From the NCBI RefSeq assembly GCF_028288465.1, contig NZ_JAQBNR010000046.1, positions 1-64,000 on the forward strand: DNA of 64,000 nt. Reading direction: 5' to 3'. Numbering within the stretch: the stretch's first letter is position 1; every line of letters begins with the position of its first letter. Below, piece by piece: positions 62,005 through 64,000 of the stretch. Made by a program: the position numbers and the translations under genes. The DNA comes from Ferruginibacter sp. (GTDB lineage: Bacteria; Bacteroidota; Bacteroidia; Chitinophagales; Chitinophagaceae). The notes beneath the pieces are model-generated. The model was not told the DNA's origin. It ran no database searches and saw only the letters and a list, made by a program, of their open reading frames with translations.

Positions 62005-63053
62005 AACAGTACGGCTTTATCATCAAACAATGGCAATAACAGTATTCGTTTATTATCCTGCTCCTGTATGGTTACATTCCCGGCATTCAGCATCTGGTAT
62101 TTGTTGATTAAATTGTCGAGCCCGTCGTCGATATCATAGTTTTGAAGCACTATCTTTTCGTGTATGCTATTAACGATGGCTAAACTATCTCCACCGTCAG
62201 CTGAGATGGTGATAGATAACGGATCGCTTTTGCTGAGCGCATTGGTATAAATGATATTTTCCAAAATCACCTGCATGCTCAATGGTGGCAATTTCTTGTG
62301 CACCGACTGCTTGTTAATATCAATACTGTATTGTATGGCGACACCAAAACGTTCTTTAGCCAGGTATAAATAGGACGCAGCAAATTTCATTTCCATTTCC
62401 AGCGATACCAGCAACTCTTCGTCACTGCGCAACAGGTAACGGTGCACCTTCGTCATCTCATCCAAAAATTGTTCTGCCTTTTCTGTATCCTCCTGTATTA
62501 ATCCCGACAGTGTGTTAAAACAGTTGAATAAAAAATGTGGATTGATCTGCCCTTTCAAGCCCAATACCCTGCTGCGCTGGTACACATTTTTTAGTTGCTC
62601 GGTTTCTGTAATCGATGCCTTCCAGGCTTCCCAGTTGGCAACGCCTTCGTTTATAAAAGTGATGATGGTACTCATGATGCAGGCGTACAATATAGACCAG
62701 CCCAGCATGCCCGGTCTTGGATTACAAGCCAGCGGCTGCAACCAGTTGTACAGGTAAAAAAGCACTGACACAGCTATACAGTTCAGCAGGTAAAATACCG
62801 GCAGCATAGCGGCGATGCGTTTAAACATTTCGCCTGCCGATGGAAACCGCCTTTGAATAAACGTGGCCACTATACCAAAGAAGAAATAGATGGCAAACAT
62901 AAACAGGCCGGTATATAAAAAGCTTTGGGCAACCAATTTTAAAGAATGATACACACAACTGCCAAACACCAATAAATTAAGAAAGATGATGTAGGGTATC
63001 ATCACCCAGATAAAAACCAGTGGCTCTTTATTACTGTACCGTTTTAATGCCAT
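62001..63053 (-). CDS. LytS-type sensor histidine kinase with divergent ATP-binding half
   Basis: 350 residues from the ATG at 63051-63053 (MALKRYSNKE); an open frame to 63161 adds 36 residues before the first membrane helix. Four membrane segments (~13-33, ~45-65, ~82-105, ~117-137) and a His_kinase domain with H173 in GQINPHFLFNCFNTLSGL. The N-box reads LENIIYTNALSK rather than VENAxKH, and the first glycine of the usual GxGLxN box is missing (DDGLDNLINKYQML). It may have weak or no kinase activity and act with the following kinase. First gene of the operon. Confidence 0.88.
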   Translation of the reverse strand: MALKRYSNKEPLVFIWVMIPYIIFLNLLVFGSCVYHSLKLVAQSFLYTGLFMFAIYFFFGIVATFIQRRFPSAGEMFKRIAAMLPVFYLLNCIAVSVLFYLYNWLQPLACNPRPGMLGWSILYACIMSTIITFINEGVANWEAWKASITETEQLKNVYQRSRVLGLKGQINPHFLFNCFNTLSGLIQEDTEKAEQFLDEMTKVHRYLLRSDEELLVSLEMEMKFAASYLYLAKERFGVAIQYSIDINKQSVHKKLPPLSMQVILENIIYTNALSKSDPLSITISADGGDSLAIVNSIHEKIVLQNYDIDDGLDNLINKYQMLNAGNVTIQEQDNKRILLLPLFDDKAVLL

Positions 63054-63324
63054 GATGTAATTTAAAAAATATACGCAATAATTGTTTTCAGCAATACACC
63101 AAATGTGAAATTGATGTATGAATTGAGGAAAAGGCTGTATGAATTGTAAACGTACAGTCATAGTAGTATACTATCATTTTCGGCTGCAGAAAATAGTCCG
63201 GCGACAGAACAAGCAGTCCATCATCTGAATTTGCCAATCCACGCAGGCTGCCATTTAAAATGATTTTACTCCATTTTATTATTGCACTTCAATCAAAATA
63301 AACAAACATTCAAAACTATTTTTT

Positions 63325-64000
63325 ATGCAACAACAAACTGGTACGCAACGTATCAACGCAAAAATTTTATTTATCACCATGCCCGCCGACGGGCATTTCA
63401 ATCCGCTGACGGGATTGGCAAAACACCTGCAAAGCCTTGGCTGTGATGTTAGGTGGTACACCCAGGATTTGTATAAGGAGAAACTTGCAAAATTGCAAAT
63501 TCAGCACTATCCCTGTGTACATGCACCACAGCTGAACCAACTGAATTTTGAGCAATTTTTTACTGACCGGGTGAAGCACAATAGCCAGCTGGCAAAATTT
63601 AAATTTGACCTTGAGCATTGCTTTATAAGACCCGTACCGGCAATTTTAAAGGACATCGAAGACATTCACACCACTTTTCATTTTGACCTGGTGGTGGCGG
63701 ATATTATGTCGTTTTGTATTCCGTTGATAAAAGCGCAATTCAATGTACCGGTGATTGCGGCTGGTATTATCCCGCTGATGGAGACCTCTGCTAACCTTCC
63801 GCCTGCCGGCATGGGATTGGTTCCGGCTGATACGGTAGCAGGAAGAATCAAACACCGGGTATTGCATAGCATTACCAATGCCCTGGTATTTAAAAAAGTG
63901 AATGCCATTTTCAGGGAAATCATTGCAGGCTACGGTGTAGAAGCTCCGGAAGGAAATATTTTTGATATCCTGTATCGTTCTGCCGATGTGGTGCTGCAAA
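63325..64000 (+). CDS. Glycosyltransferase, GT1/UGT-like (partial)
   Basis: The first 225 codons are present and the frame runs off the right edge without a stop. The start is the ATG at 63325-63327. The GT-B N-terminal pattern is clear: AKILFITMPADGHFNPLTGLAKHLQSLG, then FDLVVADIMSFCIPLIKAQFNVPVIAAGI. This is the family of MGT/UGT enzymes that glycosylate small acceptors; the nucleotide-sugar part lies outside the window. It is divergent from the kinase operon, with 271 bp between. Confidence 0.85.
   Translation, partial: MQQQTGTQRINAKILFITMPADGHFNPLTGLAKHLQSLGCDVRWYTQDLYKEKLAKLQIQHYPCVHAPQLNQLNFEQFFTDRVKHNSQLAKFKFDLEHCFIRPVPAILKDIEDIHTTFHFDLVVADIMSFCIPLIKAQFNVPVIAAGIIPLMETSANLPPAGMGLVPADTVAGRIKHRVLHSITNALVFKKVNAIFREIIAGYGVEAPEGNIFDILYRSADVVLQ

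Noticed and set aside
63646-63999. 117-codon minus-strand frame at the right edge
   Set aside because: It is antisense to the clear glycosyltransferase reading frame that starts at 63325.

Overview
The window looks like chromosomal DNA from a Bacteroidota bacterium, most likely family Chitinophagaceae. Supporting signs are three very large secreted proteins ending in the type IX secretion (T9SS) type B / gliding-motility C-terminal domain, promoter-like elements of the TAnnTTTG type, LytTR and propeller-type two-component regulators, a BshB1 bacillithiol deacetylase, many short Sec lipoproteins and outer-membrane barrels, and moderate GC with A/T-rich intergenic DNA. The species cannot be named from the sequence alone.

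Layout. 1-1.6 kb: tail of one gene, a terminator and about 1.4 kb of A/T-rich DNA with no convincing gene. 1.6-11.6 kb: mostly housekeeping genes. These are pyrE with an HMA-domain partner, a Nudix hydrolase, a MenI-like thioesterase, coaD, pyrB, pyrR, an E-set protein with a histone-like tail, a porin-like barrel, pruA, a lipoprotein and prfB. prfB is in two frames and needs a programmed +1 shift. 11.7-17.7 kb: a 1985-residue T9SS adhesin. 18-31.5 kb: a hybrid histidine kinase, small envelope proteins, a carbohydrate porin, an M20 amidohydrolase, a second T9SS protein, a VOC protein, a solute-binding-like protein with no signal peptide, then a divergent hybrid kinase / Hpt / LytTR regulator set that could form a phosphorelay. 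31.5-32.6 kb: a gene-free stretch with two promoter-like repeats 440 bp apart.

32.6-40.8 kb: a beta-helix protein, a serine hydrolase, a lipocalin-like lipoprotein, an alpha/beta hydrolase, an ECF sigma factor operon with a membrane-anchored partner and a barrel-like protein, a VOC protein and two gene remnants. 41-46.7 kb: a PAS histidine kinase, a degenerate heptamer tandem repeat, and a T9SS protein built from 19 copies of a 52-residue unit. 47-55.8 kb: bshB1, a fatty-acid desaturase, a DUF1003 protein, glnS, an OmpA/NmrA three-gene operon and a cytochrome c lipoprotein.

56-64 kb: a propeller sensor whose kinase core has lost its phospho-acceptor histidine; a REP-associated tyrosine transposase (RAYT) bracketed by five 26-bp REP copies in inverted pairs, one of them inside its own coding end; a LytTR regulator operon with two overlapping LytS-type kinases; and the first 225 codons of a glycosyltransferase running off the window edge.

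The strongest points for follow-up are the RAYT/REP locus, in which several REP copies sit between arms that differ in sequence but are self-complementary, the prfB frameshift gene with a promoter that almost touches its start codon, the histidine-less sensor, and the two repeat-built T9SS proteins.
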